NCBI GenBank assembly: GCA_963169105.1
Contig: OY720634.1
Location: 149,985,584-150,049,583, forward strand
Direction of reading: 5' to 3'
Length of the DNA: 64,000 nucleotides
From: Ceriagrion tenellum
Lineage: Eukaryota; Arthropoda; Insecta; Odonata; Coenagrionidae
The notes below the pieces were generated by a model. It did not search any database. It was not told where the DNA came from and was given only the letters and a program-made list of their open reading frames with translations. How positions within the stretch are numbered: the stretch's first letter is position 1; each line of letters begins with the position of its first letter. This document shows, one piece after another, positions 11,501-22,394 of this stretch. Both the position numbers and the translations under genes were made by a program.

Positions 11501-14009
11501 CAGAATTCATTATTCTTATACAAACGAATTATTTCAAATCACCCACTTTGACCAACGCTGTGTGTAATCATTATCAAAATCTAACGAAAACGGCATTATC
11601 CACTAGTAATACGGAAAATCGATGTACCTTGTGGCTAGAAGAACAACAAGTTGTGAGATTTTGGCGTTTAATGGAGAAGAAAAATTAAATTGAGGTCAGT
11701 TTTTTAGATAAATTACATTGAATTTCAAAAATCCTCGATTTATAGCGTTGAAAAGTTCCAACCATAGGATCCATATAATTATTGGATATGGCAGAGGGTA
11801 AATGCGTCATTAGAAATTGTTTTTCGGGATATGAGTGTGAGTAATCTCTAATGAGTAACTGCCAGCGCCGCATCACGGATTGCGTAAATTCGGTTAAGGC
11901 CAGGACCTGAGCAGGGATTCGCTGAGGTAGGCGAAAATGAGAGTTGATGAAATGAACCATCAATCATGGATTGCTCTTGAGCTCCAGGGAGCGTGGGTCG
12001 TTGGGCTATTCATTGTCTCCCCGTATCTCTTCAATAGTCTCTCCTCACGCACGCTCGGTGCACCGGAGAAAGTTTTGTCCCCACTGTTAAACTAGGATGG
12101 AGAAACACCTTTGAATTTCGCATGCGTAATTGCATGCTACGGTTGAACAATACCACTCAGTCACTTATCAACCACCGATTGAATTGAAAATCACGGAGGG
12201 AAAAAAGCGGAGAGCAAACTCCAAGGATGAGGCGCGCCACCGAGTCAGCGCGATCGCTAATTTCCCGAGAAACCTGCCACCGAGAGAAGTCGTTTGCCAT
12301 TTTCTGCGTTCGTTTTACTCTCCCTCTCTCTCTCTAACAAATGGATAAAGAAGTAAATAGGCCGCGCAAATAGTTGAATGAAAAAGCAAAGAGGTATCGT
12401 TATGGATGTCCTCCAGAGAATTTAGCAAGTAATGTTCTCTCATCAATGCCTCATGCAAGAGTAGGTTGGATTTTTTAGGGATATGTCATCAGTAATTTCG
12501 TAAAAACAAGAGAAAAAATGCCACGTCTCGAACTAGGAAATCAATTTGAGGCGTCTTCAGTAGTCATATGAACATCTCAACCCTAGTTAAATTTCATGAA
12601 ATAAAATATTAATCCATGGCGATGTCGTCAATCTTTATTCGGCATGTACAGTACCACAAAATTTGACTTTAAATTAAAAGTCAGGTGATGGGGTTGTGTT
12701 CGGTTGGGATTATGGCCGACGTTTGCTGACGTAACGAAACCGGTTGGTGGCTTACAGCTTCCTGTCGTCTTCCCGTTTAGGAGAAGTGTATTGCGATTGA
12801 TGGAATAATTGGAGTACCGGCACCAATTGTCGACCGTTTCTGCAAACTGCGTACGAAACGGTTGCGATGGAATCATTCCATATTTTCATTAGTCATTATC
12901 AAGATGTATAATGTTTCTTGGTAAAATTTATTAGTAGAATGAACCATCTTGAAATAAAATTTTGTGACTATGGATAAAAACTTCTCTGATTGGCTGCCGT
13001 TGACATAGCATGACCTCGGACTTAAAATAATCTTATATTAATATAGTTTAGGCTAGACTATTTTGAAATTTAATATCTTAGAATAATCTTAAATGGATCA
13101 CGTACTTAGTGTGACGTAAACTTCAAAATTTTACTTGACTCTCTCATTGCCCGTTAACGGAGCTGTCAATACCCGACCGTCTCAATACGTTCCACGACAT
13201 CTTAATCACCATCAAGTTTTGCGAACGCCCCCGTCCGTTTCCGTCACGTCAGGAAACGTCGATCATAACTCCACCCATTATTAACAACAGATTTATCGGC
13301 TAGGATCAGATTATATAGAATGTCATGAGTAGATCCGTTGTCTATGGCCATGTTGTAGATCATTTTCGGTCAATGGTACGTTTTTTCAACCCCGTGAACG
13401 AGAAAAGGGAAATAAATTGTCGTCCTATCAGAGGACCACATTTTACGGGGATGGGACCAATTTTTATTTCTGTGCAGATTTGCTTGAATCTTTTCATTCA
13501 ATTTTACAATTTTAAAACCAGTAGATAAACAAGATTTGTATCACGCCGACGTTCAAGATTTGTTTTATTGGTGACCATGCGCTGTTTAAACACGTAGCCT
13601 ATTTTGGGTGTTATATTTCGTAATAATGCGATTGCATATAAGTAGATTTTCATATGAACATGAAGTAACTCATTTCTCACCACTGTTATTGTTAATTACG
13701 AATATCAAAGTGTCACACTGAATTCAATTTTAGACAAAAAAATATTTTTCAATGTAATTTGGTCTAAATTTCAGATACCGCGGCGCAAACTGAAGGCATA
13801 GCATGCTTTAATCGAAGAAAAATTAAAAATATAATTCTTGTACCACTTTGATTTCTACTTGTATGATGAGGTTCAATGTGATAAAAAATGCACTTAATGA
13901 AGTGTAATTCAAGAAAGTTTTTCGACTTCCTAAAAAAATTATTAAATGTGCATTCAATGACCAACGATTACCCCTCCAGCCACCTTGATGTCTCATACGG
14001 CGATGTTCG
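8573..14009. other. Long unassigned AT-rich region
   Basis: About 5.4 kb without a recognisable exon or element end. Short frames (minus 8832-9119, plus 11150-11479, minus 11685-11963, minus 12628-12876) have no identifiable domain. A (TC)n run lies near 12315-12335. An imperfectly explained 10-bp hairpin (AACTAGCTCC / GGAGCTAGTT) occurs at 10595-10625. Slightly GC-richer DNA at 12200-12330 shows no coding evidence. Confidence 0.45.
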
Positions 14010-14212
14010 TCGGCCCCGGTGGCGGCGGGGTAAAGTCCTCGCCTGCTAATCCTAGGGTCGCGGGTTCGAGTCCCGCCTGGGTAAAATATTATCTGCCCAG
14101 CACATGGGTGTTTGTGTCTCGTCCGTTGTTACTGTTATTCACCCGACGTAAATTGACACATCGTGCTGTATTCGGGGTAGTGAAGATAAAATAAAAAAAA
14201 AAAATAATAAAT
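14010..14212 (+). mobile_element. tRNA-derived SINE (copy 1)
   Basis: The 5' head has a box A-like GGTGGCGGCGGGG and a perfect box B GGTTCGAGTCC inside a CGGGTTCGAGTCCCG stem (about 14061-14075). A non-tRNA body follows, ending in an A-rich tail (AAATAAAAAAAAAAAATAAT near 14186-14210). The head plus body plus A tail layout is that of a SINE mobilised by a LINE. The head matches the copy at 60000 almost base for base, whereas the body is more diverged. Confidence 0.85.
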
Positions 14213-14264
14213 ACAACGAACGGAATATTCGAGTAAAAATGCTTTACACGTGGCAGAGTAGCAG

Positions 14265-14352
14265 TCGGTTTCTACTGCTGCAATTACCGGGATTTGAACC
14301 CCGAACCTCGGGAGTGGAAATCATTACTCTAGTCATCGAACAAACCCGATTC
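14265..14352 (-). repeat. tRNA-like element or tRNA pseudogene
   Basis: On the minus strand a perfect box B, GGTTCAAATCC, sits in GGGGTTCAAATCCCGGTAAT (about 14306-14318), preceded by a plausible anticodon-arm region and a weak box A. This could be a second SINE type or a decayed tRNA gene. A complete acceptor stem was not evident by eye. Confidence 0.45.
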
Positions 14353-16071
14353 CTGTAACCTCATGATTATCGCATATTTAACTCTCTGCATTGCCTAATG
14401 CTCTTATTATTCCTTTTTCCGTTTTTAATTTTTTCACTTTCTTGTTTCACATATTTAAAGAAAATTTGACTATAGTTTGCTGAAAATCTACGATCCATCG
14501 TTGATTATACGTAATACTTCTGCCACTAACGAGACGAAAGATAGCGCCAAGTCAAATGTTTATCCTAGAATTCATATAAATGAAATTGTTATGATTGTAG
14601 ATGTTAAACTACAGCATTCGGGTTTCCTGGGACTGAAAAAGTGAATAAATAACTTAATGAAGGAATATTAGCATAATTTAGCTTTTGTTCAGCTATATCA
14701 CTTGTATAGGCATACTTCTCAATTAGAAAAAAATAGAAATAAATGTTTCATTAAATAAGTGTTTTCATGCAAGGCGTGCTAGACTTTATGTATTACTTGA
14801 TGAGCATGTTACCCTATTCTCAAAACGATGAAAATGGTTCAATTATTCACCTATTCCCCATCTACTTTCGATAGCTCATCCATTTTACCCGTCACGTGTA
14901 TTATTCTTCGAGAATCCTGATGATATCTAGAGGAATGAATTTTTATTTCACAGTTTGAAAATTTGATGCTCTTCCTTATTCACCATTATCATTAATAATT
15001 CAATTCTAAGATTAGATGACTACAACCCTTCACTCTGCCTAGTCTTCTGCCGATTCCTTTCTACCCTAATATTTATTATTTTTTCCCCCTTTTACACATG
15101 GCGCAAGAATATTAAACCACTGAATGCAACTTGCTCTATTGACCGCCTAAGATGACATGGCCACTATAATTTAGAATGTGTGTGAATACTTCGTGCACCA
15201 AGTCACGTAGCTCTCATGGTGGAGAGCTGGGTGCCCTCGGCCATAGGGGTCGGGAAACTTGCTGTGGCTCAAGTCAGCCACGCAAGAGGTGGACAAAGAG
15301 TGATGAAATACTGCCTCGGACAGAAAATAAATCTGGACAGGAATCCAGCGGAGGCTGGGGCCTTAGCATTCAATGCTACGTCCAACTTCCGATGTAGTTA
15401 TTTCAATGTATATTGTTTAATCAAGTATTCCAGAAGCTAATTTTAAAATTTTTCTTCGCGATATCAAAATGCGACAAATATGACGTCATTTCTGATTTAA
15501 AATGATTCAATAAATATATGATGTATTAGCAGAGGGACCTGACTTTACACAGTGAGGTTAGAAAAAATTTATTTGACCACTCACAAAGAAATAGGCTAGA
15601 GGTGAGCATTTTACATTTTTTCGGCTAAACAACGGTTTCAGCCTTAAATCTTGAATGTAAGTAATTTAAAGAAAAGCAAATAATTAAACCTCCGCACTGA
15701 TTATGGTTTTTATGGGAGTTTAATAAAGTAAATCTGGGGTAATATTACCTAATTACATTGTATTTTATCAACGAACTTGGAGAGCTCACTTCTCGGTCTT
15801 GGAAGCCCTATGGCCTATGTAATATGTCCTTTTTCTATCTATCGTGTACCGACTTGCAATTATTTTGGTAATCAGCTCATCAGATGATTCGTAATGATAG
15901 AACATAGTGTGCCCTGGTTTGGAGCCTTTGGGTCCTCGAGGGCTCCAAACATACCTCAGAGTTCAGCGACTGCATTATGGTTTCATAGGTGCGCTACACA
16001 TGTCGACAACAGTGTGCAAATCTATAGTTTGGCGATATTCTTTAATATCCAAAAAGCCAAAAAAAAGTAAT
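14353..16071. other. Unassigned stretch
   Basis: AT-rich DNA. Two overlapping plus-strand frames at 15176-15440 lie in a locally balanced-GC patch, but neither shows a known domain. Confidence 0.45.
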
Positions 16072-16190
16072 TATATTTATTCGCCATTTTCCATTGTAAA
16101 TTGAATAAATTATAAACTACCTGAATATAATTAAACAGTACTTGGTTGCAAAAATATTTGGGCATCTCTAAATTTCTAGTACCATTTCAC
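16072..16190 (+). repeat. Diverged direct repeat, copy A
   Basis: Aligns by eye to 16699-16815, roughly 80% identical: TCGCCATTTTCC, TTGAATAAATTA, ACTACCTG, ATATAATT, AACAGTACTTGG and GCAAAAATATTTGG occur in both, in the same order and spacing. The family is unknown. Confidence 0.75.
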
Positions 16191-16698
16191 AAGTTTCAAA
16201 TGGACCGGCTCAAAAATGTGCTAAGTTTTTGGAAATTTTGGAATATTTTCAGGAAGATCATTAAATTTCAAATCGAAAACATTGATGAAAATAAGCTGAT
16301 AAATTAGCATTCATTCATTAGGATATTTCTTTCAAGTTCAAACGACCATTGAATCTAATTAAATTTTGCAGAATAAATGGAGATTTAAGGCAGCAGAAAG
16401 GTGCTTAAAAGCTTGTCATGAACTTGATATGAATTATCTAGAGTTAAATCGTAATCATCATGTGTAAAAAGTAGCCCATCATATGTCGAGTTGTTATAAT
16501 ATGCTAAGTTTAAATGATGTTCGACTTTCAACTCTTGAGAACAAACGGAGGGTTACCTAAAAACGTGTAATGATAATGTTTTAATTTTATTCTTATCCTT
16601 TAATATAATGTAAGGTCACGATATAGTATTTCTCTAGATAATTTATATAACTCTGACAGTGTTATAGGTAAATTTTACGTTATTATTGATTCGTGGTA
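16191..16698. other. Spacer between the two direct-repeat copies
   Basis: About 510 bp of AT-rich DNA lying between the two ~118-bp copies. No coding potential or element signature seen. Confidence 0.5.
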
Positions 16699-16815
16699 AA
16701 TATATTTTATCGCCATTTTCCGTTGTAACTTGAATAAATTAGACACTACCTGGATATAATTCAACAGTACTTGGATGCAAAAATATTTGGATATCTCTTA
16801 ATATCGAGTATAAGT
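16699..16815 (+). repeat. Diverged direct repeat, copy B
   Basis: Partner of 16072-16190, 627 bp downstream in the same orientation. The pair could be terminal repeats of a short element or a local duplication; the spacer does not decide between these. Confidence 0.75.
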
Positions 16816-18744
16816 TGACCCATTTCTCAGGAAATGTACTCGTCAAGCAGCTGCGGTTCAACTTCCAGCCGCCCTTAAACGTTTCCTAGTAAAGCTGGAC
16901 TTCCTTTTACCCGAAAAATCCCAATATCCTGAGTCGTTTGATGCACTGCGTGCGCACAAGTAGCGGAAGGGGTCGATGGTCCATCTTGGGGTGGTCATGG
17001 AGACTAAGGGATGAAAGGGAGTCCTTGTTGAAGTACTGCTGTGTCGTTTCCCATCCCTTTTTTTCGTACGGCTTGATTGATCTTTGAATCGATTTGCCCC
17101 GAAAAAAATTGACTTACCCCTGACTTCCAAGTTCATTATCAGCTATCAATCGAAAAACTGAGGAAAAAATGCACTACGTTCCAAGTTGGAAAGCTCAAGC
17201 CATTGACTGAAGCACTGGCACAGATGCCCTAATACAATTATTCCTTAGTTATCTATTATTGCCAGCCGTTTTGCTTTCTTCTCTATGACATTATGTGTTC
17301 AAATTCAGCTCTAGCTCTCTTCTCCAATATAACCAAGACAAATTACGACTTCGTTTGTTCTGCTAAATTGAAAACTTTTTATGAATTGTAATATTCTGTT
17401 TAGGCGAGGAATATCGAGAATTAAGTTCTCGTACCATACATGGAATTCTCAGTAAAAGTCAAATTTTCAATAATGTGTTCCAAACTGTTGGAATGTTGCT
17501 TAAAAAAATCAGAATTTTATGTATAGTAACGGGTTGTTGATCTTAACCTGAGATGAAATTGCTGGCGTATTTCTTTAAGAATAGTCTTGTATCAAACGAA
17601 TTGAGACGTGTTTTCATTACTCGCTCAGAAATCGCACCAAGTTTTCACACAAACGCGCGGCATGTAAATAAGTTCATTCATCTCTCTTACATTCATCAGT
17701 CGACATATTCGTTGTTTGCGTCGTTGCATTAGCTGCATGGTGAAACTGGCACTTACCAACGACATAGCCTTTAGGAGGCAAATAGCTCTCATAGGTCAAG
17801 ATTGGAACCATCAACATCGTCCGGTATCATAAACATCCACTCGATTTCCGAAACGGCTACAAGGGAAGGAAACCAGATGCAATAGCTCCAGAGGGAGACT
17901 AACAAGAGGTGGGCCTATTAACTGAGCACACTAATCCAAATAGATCATCATTGTTTTCACAAGGATCTTTTTTCGTAGAGCTCACAGGGCCAAGGAATTC
18001 TAATCTAATTATGAACCCGAAATGCAGCTATCTGCGGGGCTAGAAATTTCGAAATCCAGAAATTTTTATTTTTTTCTCGGTGGAGTGGGATAGTCAGTTT
18101 TAAAAATAGCTCGGGACTGCGGCAGAGCGTGAGGTCAAGGTCAAGGACTCCGGCCGTCTCGTCTCTCCCATGGCCTGTCCCTCCCCCTTTCTCTAACTAT
18201 TTCCCTATCCTAGGCTCCTTTCTCTTTCACTCTTCCTCACTCTTTCTCTCTTACCAAGACTCACAATCAGTAATAAAACTGAAAGTATTATGAAGTTTAG
18301 ACTGAAAGAATTATGTAAGTTCTTAGCCGATTTATATGCTGACGACGTTAATGACATCCAACGAAGATCCAACAGCATACTACATTTGATTAGGTCGCGA
18401 GAATTAAATTCGGGAGAGAGACTGCCGAACGGACAGGTTTAAAATGTCATTTTCCCCGCGAACTATAGAGGATCATAACTGCTGCTGTGAGAATTTTGAG
18501 TAGGTTTCTCGATAGGTAGTGTAGCTAGTAAATTTATTTACTACTATAAGCTTGGGACCTTATCAGCTGCCTTGGACACGCACAGCCCGCTACGCATGTT
18601 TACTGCGTAACTCCTGTATCACTGTGCATTCATGTAATCGTAAAAATCGTTAACACAAACTGCCCGACATCGGTAGCAAGCTTGTAGAAATGCATATTTG
18701 TGAAATGTCGTCTTTAGAAAAGTTTTAACAATTGGTAGTATCAG
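16816..18744. other. Unassigned stretch
   Basis: No recognised gene. The minus frame 16858-17136 has a basic, Ser-rich translation without a domain. A short ATG-initiated frame at 17737 (about 32 codons) lies just downstream of a TCAGT motif near 17697, but nothing else supports a gene. A pyrimidine-rich tract occupies 18165-18255. Confidence 0.4.
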
Positions 18745-18773
18745 GCGTAACTTTGTGAAATTTGTTAATATTG

Positions 18774-18924
18774 TAATGATAACACTTGACTTTGTTATTC
18801 CACATATCTTTATTTTCTACGACCCAGGTTTTGACGTTCGACGTCACCTGAATATGTCGAACGTCGAATCCCGGGTCGTAGAAAATAAAGATATGTGGAA
18901 TAACAAAGTTGAGTGTTATCATTA
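18774..18924. repeat. Penelope-like palindrome 1 (inverted ~69-bp arms)
   Basis: Arms 18774-18842 and 18856-18924 are inverted copies differing at about five positions, around a 13-bp centre. Weaker inverted similarity extends to about 18745 and 18955. The right arm reads CTGAATATGTCGAACGTCGA followed by ATCCCGGGTCGTAG (18848-18880), close to the hammerhead-ribozyme-containing ends of Penelope-like retroelements (CTGATGA - stem II - GAAAC - short stem III - GTC), with substitutions in the core. The following AAATAAAGATATGTGG is also typical of such ends. Inverted pairs of these terminal repeats are common insertion products of the family. The symmetry is seen directly; the family call is inference. 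Confidence 0.65.
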
Positions 18925-18984
18925 CTAGATTTAACAAGTTCTTTGTGTATGTCATAGTTCAAATTGTATTTCAAATGGTATTGT

Positions 18985-19062
18985 GTAAGGCTTGTTGGTG
19001 ATAACTCGCCCCCTGCGACAAACCCTTGAGGTGGCCCGCAGGGTATTTTGTTCATGTAAATG
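18985..19062 (+). mobile_element. 3' end of CR1/Jockey-like LINE family (copy 2, diverged)
   Basis: A diverged version of the 8497-8572 block: TTGGTGATAACTCGCCCCCT, GCGACAAACCCTTGAGGTGG, CCCGCAGGGTATTTTG, then ATGTAAATG replacing the GATGTA tail. It begins only about 60 bp after the Penelope-like palindrome. Confidence 0.65.
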
Positions 19063-20030
19063 AAGTCTTCCTCCTCTAACTGGCCTCCCTTATCACCTAA
19101 TATCGGCAGAGCGATATTCCAAGATATTAGCGCTCACAGGCCTTCCCACCCAATATTCCGGGAACACTCGGAAGGGAAGTCGACGGAATAAAACGTTCAA
19201 GATGAGGCGGCTGGGCGCTACACGAGGAAATGAGAGCGTGCGAGTCGACGAGGGACGGGATGGGATGGGCGGCGTGGGCTCGGAATAAGGAAGACCCTTG
19301 AAAAAAAATACATGAACACATTATAACGTCTCCGAAGCGGGTATAGACGCTCAGCCTTTCTTCCACTGAATAATAAATCTTCTCTCGTGCTCTCCTTCGA
19401 AAATTGCCCCGCTCCCTCCCAACCTCCCTTTATTCCCTTTCACGACAGGTCATAGAAAGCGAGGATTTAGCGGGCGAAAAGCTCAGTGCGAAATATTGGA
19501 CCGTCTCGGGTATGAATGGGAAGGGACGATGGCGAAGAAGAGAAAAAAAAAGTGCTATGGAAGCGACGGGTGCGGTGAGCGGAGGAAAGCATCGTTTCGG
19601 GATGGACTTAGCAATTGGCTAGGGTGTGCGAAAAAGCAGATTCCACGAAACCATATTCGGATCTTGCGATTGACTGCGGTCGCTCGGCAGACTTTTGAGA
19701 GCACGCAGTGGTGCCGGGAAAACGTCCGCTTCGAAGCTGATGGAGGGTGAAAAAACTCGTAAGCTCCATGAGCATGTGCCGCGGACTCGGATGTCTATTC
19801 CCCTTGGTGAGTCTGTGTGCCGTGGGTCACGTAGGAATGTAATACATATATGAAACCCCAGACTGCTAGCAACACCGACAGACAAGAAATAGCGCTAGTG
19901 GTATCCCTCTTCACCATGTTCAGGAAGGAAAACTTAAATTTTATTTGAGAAAAGAAAAAATACCTGGCACGAGATCCATTTTGAACTCTTTAACGAGAAA
20001 TTTTACTACCGCGGGGTAAATTTCATTAAC
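19063..20030. other. GC-moderate region without recognised gene
   Basis: Roughly balanced base composition with several overlapping frames on both strands (for example plus 19404-19622 and 19496-19750, minus 19619-19885). The translations show no known domain. An island-like block spans about 19430-19800. Confidence 0.4.
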
Positions 20031-20139
20031 CACAGAAAATGCACACTTCGCAATGACCCTGGTTTCAATGCATGAGAGTCATCATCCGGTCTGCTCATGC
20101 ACTGAAACCCGGATCGTTGTGAAATGTGCTTATTCTGTG
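20031..20139. repeat. Penelope-like palindrome 2
   Basis: Arms 20031-20076 and 20094-20139 are inverted copies at about 80% identity. On the minus strand, 20086 to 20055 reads GATGATGACTCTCATGCATT then GAAACCAGGGTC. This resembles a hammerhead core: ATGATGA (canonical CTGATGA, first base changed), GAAA, a tiny stem III (CC-AG-GG) and a GTC cleavage triplet. The centre ATCATCCGG is like the ATCATCAGG seen at Penelope-like ends. I could not draw a convincing stem II or stem I. Confidence 0.6.
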
Positions 20140-20990
20140 CTTTGTCAGTTTCCTCACAGTTATAAATTTTAATGGAGGAATACCACGAAATTTCCGAAAA
20201 TTGTGTTTAATTTAACAAGAGTTCTTCTTAGAGTTTCTCAACACCGTCGTTCTGAGAGGCTACCTAAAGGTTTCCAAATTTCTATCCAAAGAAATTGTGC
20301 TTTGTTATGTAAGTTTTTGGAAAGTAAATAAATATTATTATAAACTAGATTTTAAAAAAGTCGAATGCCATTTAAGACGAGGTCAAAAGAATTTATCCCA
20401 TAGAGTTTGTATATCCTCGTGATCTCTCCCAGTCCACTGCATGAACTGCTATAGAAAATTAAGAGATGGCAGAGTAAATGGACAAAACCGGTTGTAATTT
20501 AGTTTTACTGTTAAAGCAATTGGTACTTACATGCAAACGACAACCACGTAGATGGGTATGAATTGTAAAAGTAAAAGAATCTTGATGATAGACCTGTGAG
20601 GTTAACTGGTTTTTACCATTTTCCTCCACACTGCCCTAACCTTGCATATCTCTTTTCCTTCAGTTACACTCATACCATACTTACAATAAAATACAATTCA
20701 AAGATACAAAAATAGTGATTCACTAAAATTTTGTGAAGAGCCTAGAACAACTTCCAAGGCTTTTTAGATTTTTTAAATTCAAATATAGCGCCCATGAGGT
20801 AAGACTGGCTATAGGATGTTGCATGAAGTTTTGATCATTATTGCTTTTGCAATGGCTTTCCAACATCTATTACGATATTTGGAGAGACATAGGGTGGAAT
20901 ACTGCTGAAATAAAAATAGGGGTACGGGTTATTAAGTCTGCAATTGGCTTACAATATGAATTTATATAGATAGCCATGAGATAAGAGATG
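20140..20990. other. Unassigned AT-rich stretch
   Basis: No exon or terminus recognised between the Penelope-like palindrome and the putative DNA transposon. Confidence 0.45.
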
Positions 20991-21096
20991 CATGGAGAAA
21001 AAAGTGTAGTTAAAACTACCACACTGATCCCAGTTGAAACCCTCTTGGGAAGGATAACGGTAATCACGGTAAAAATTAACAGAATCCTAGCTCGTG

Positions 21097-21165
21097 TTAC
21101 CAGACCCTGTCTGGTAATATGAGCCTGGTTGGGCAGCGGCTGCCTGGTTAATTTTACCAGACAAC
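21097..21165. repeat. Cluster of small hairpins
   Basis: TTACCAGAC and GTCTGGTAA (21097-21105 and 21109-21117) form a perfect 9-bp inverted repeat around 3 bases. GGTTGGGCAGC/GGCTGCCTGG and CTGGTTAATTTTACCAG follow within 50 bp. They share the CCAG/CTGG core also present on the right side of the putative transposon. Confidence 0.8.
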
Positions 21166-21314
21166 CGCTTACATAGTTTCCCCAACGACGCGAGTGCCAC
21201 CGCGCCAAGCTGTCGCCGTGCCCGAACCCTTGGTCGGCGTGGCGCGAGGACGAAAATTGATACATATGATACATTGTTGATCAGCCGTGACGGCTGGCCC
21301 AACGGTCGTTGGAC

Positions 21315-21328
21315 TCAGTAGCCTCAGT
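21315..21328 (+). promoter_or_regulatory. Candidate arthropod initiator (two TCAGT motifs)
   Basis: TCAGT occurs at 21315-21319 and 21324-21328 at the downstream edge of a GC/CpG-rich block (about 21160-21310), 50-60 bp before an ATG. TCAGT is the arthropod initiator consensus. Two copies of a pentamer can arise by chance, so this rests on the combined context. Confidence 0.3.
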
Positions 21329-21375
21329 GGTACCTTGTCGGTAGAAGCAAGAAGACGGTTAATAGTGAGTCCATT

Positions 21376-21469
21376 ATGACTGCTCCCGTTGATGTTATAT
21401 TCATGGACTCTGAAGTCGATCGACTGCTGGAGATCTGGAATCTTTCTTCCTTCAAAGGTGTTTTTAAAG
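21376..21469 (+). CDS. Candidate first coding exon, protein not identified
   Basis: ATG at 21376 opens MTAPVDVIFMDSEVDRLLEI followed by WNLSSFKGVFK, ending at a good donor (TTTAAAG/GTACGT, intron from 21470). The acidic helix with LLEIWNLSSF resembles the first helices of a SAM-type fold, but it is too short to assign. It sits just downstream of the initiator-like motifs and inside the putative 1.25-kb transposon, so it may be the remains of a transposase leader exon or a captured host exon. I found no matching downstream exon before 22242. Confidence 0.3.
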
Positions 21470-22242
21470 GTACGTATTACTCACGCACGGGTGCTGAAGT
21501 GATTTTTCTACAATTACCAGTCAACCTTCATTGCGGTTTGCACAACATCAGATTTAAAATGTTATAAAATAAAAGATTTGCTGTACCCTTTCCTCATAAT
21601 ACATCATGTTTTTTCATCTGGTCAAATATATGTAGCACTTAAGCAGCTCCTATGATTTCTTTTTCACTATATTATTTTATATTTATGTACATATTCAGTG
21701 ATAAACTGTATTTTGTTGATATTTTTTTGTTTAATTATTGTTTTGTTTTAAAGTATAATTTCAAGTTAAACACGTATGTATACTTTTCTTTATTTTCATT
21801 TTTGCTATGGTGAATTGTACATTTGTACAGTAAGTCACACCTTATTTTTGTTGTCTATATATTGTATGAAAATGTGACAAATAATAAATGTCCATTACAC
21901 TACCTCCGTATTATTTTGTATTATTACATCCACTGCATCCCTTGCCAATTATAACTCAGTAGATCACGTATAAAGTACAGGTATACTGACCACAAACTAT
22001 TCTAGTATTCCTAAAAAGAGTATTTCTCACTGGACAGGGATGTTACAATAACCAAAAAGTGTAGTAATTCTAAACAAACGTGTAGTCATTCTTAACAGAA
22101 ATCATAGTAATTCTAACAAGAATGGTTTAACTACACGGTGTAGTACTTTTAACCAGGAATCGAGTTGGTTCATATTTTACTACACTGTGTAGTGAAAACA
22201 ACCAGGATCCTAGTTATTCTAACTAGAATATTTTTCCGAGTG

Positions 22243-22394
22243 CCCTGGAATAATTCATACAAAATAATACGGCATGATTATATTTATAAAAACCTGTTAT
22301 AACTGGAGCTTTACTGAACTCTCCAGGTGAATTTCGTACTTATGTATTTTATCAGGTACTGTAGTCGGAGTAATTATTTATCAATACTGAGTAA
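22243..22394. other. Short unassigned gap
   Basis: AT-rich sequence between the putative transposon end and the LINE fragment; nothing recognised. Confidence 0.4.

Larger units (their letters stand above)
20991..22242. mobile_element. Putative CACTA-like DNA transposon (about 1.25 kb)
   Basis: The ends are imperfect inverted repeats. The left end starts CATGGAGAAAAAAGTGTAGT; the right end read inward on the minus strand starts CACTCGGAAAAATATTCTAG; both continue with TTA-AA, GATCC and GTTG motifs. Both subterminal regions carry clusters of related short motifs (GTGTAGTAATTCTAA, GTGTAGTCATTCTTAAC, ATAGTAATTCTAAC on the right; hairpins on the left). The CAC start and subterminal repeat clusters recall CACTA/CMC elements. 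No transposase catalytic core is visible and no clear 3-bp target duplication was found, so it is probably non-autonomous or decayed. It encloses a GC-rich block and an exon-like ORF. Confidence 0.5.

Noticed and set aside
14010..14085. Functional tRNA gene
   Set aside because: The box B is good, but no complete acceptor stem or anticodon arm could be formed by eye, a non-tRNA body with A tail follows, and a second copy exists; a SINE fits better.
14265..14352. Functional tRNA gene on the minus strand
   Set aside because: A perfect box B but a weak box A and no convincing cloverleaf; kept only as a tRNA-like element.
17697..17835. TCAGT initiator followed by a 32-codon ATG frame
   Set aside because: A pentamer plus a short frame is expected by chance; no donor or homology supports it.
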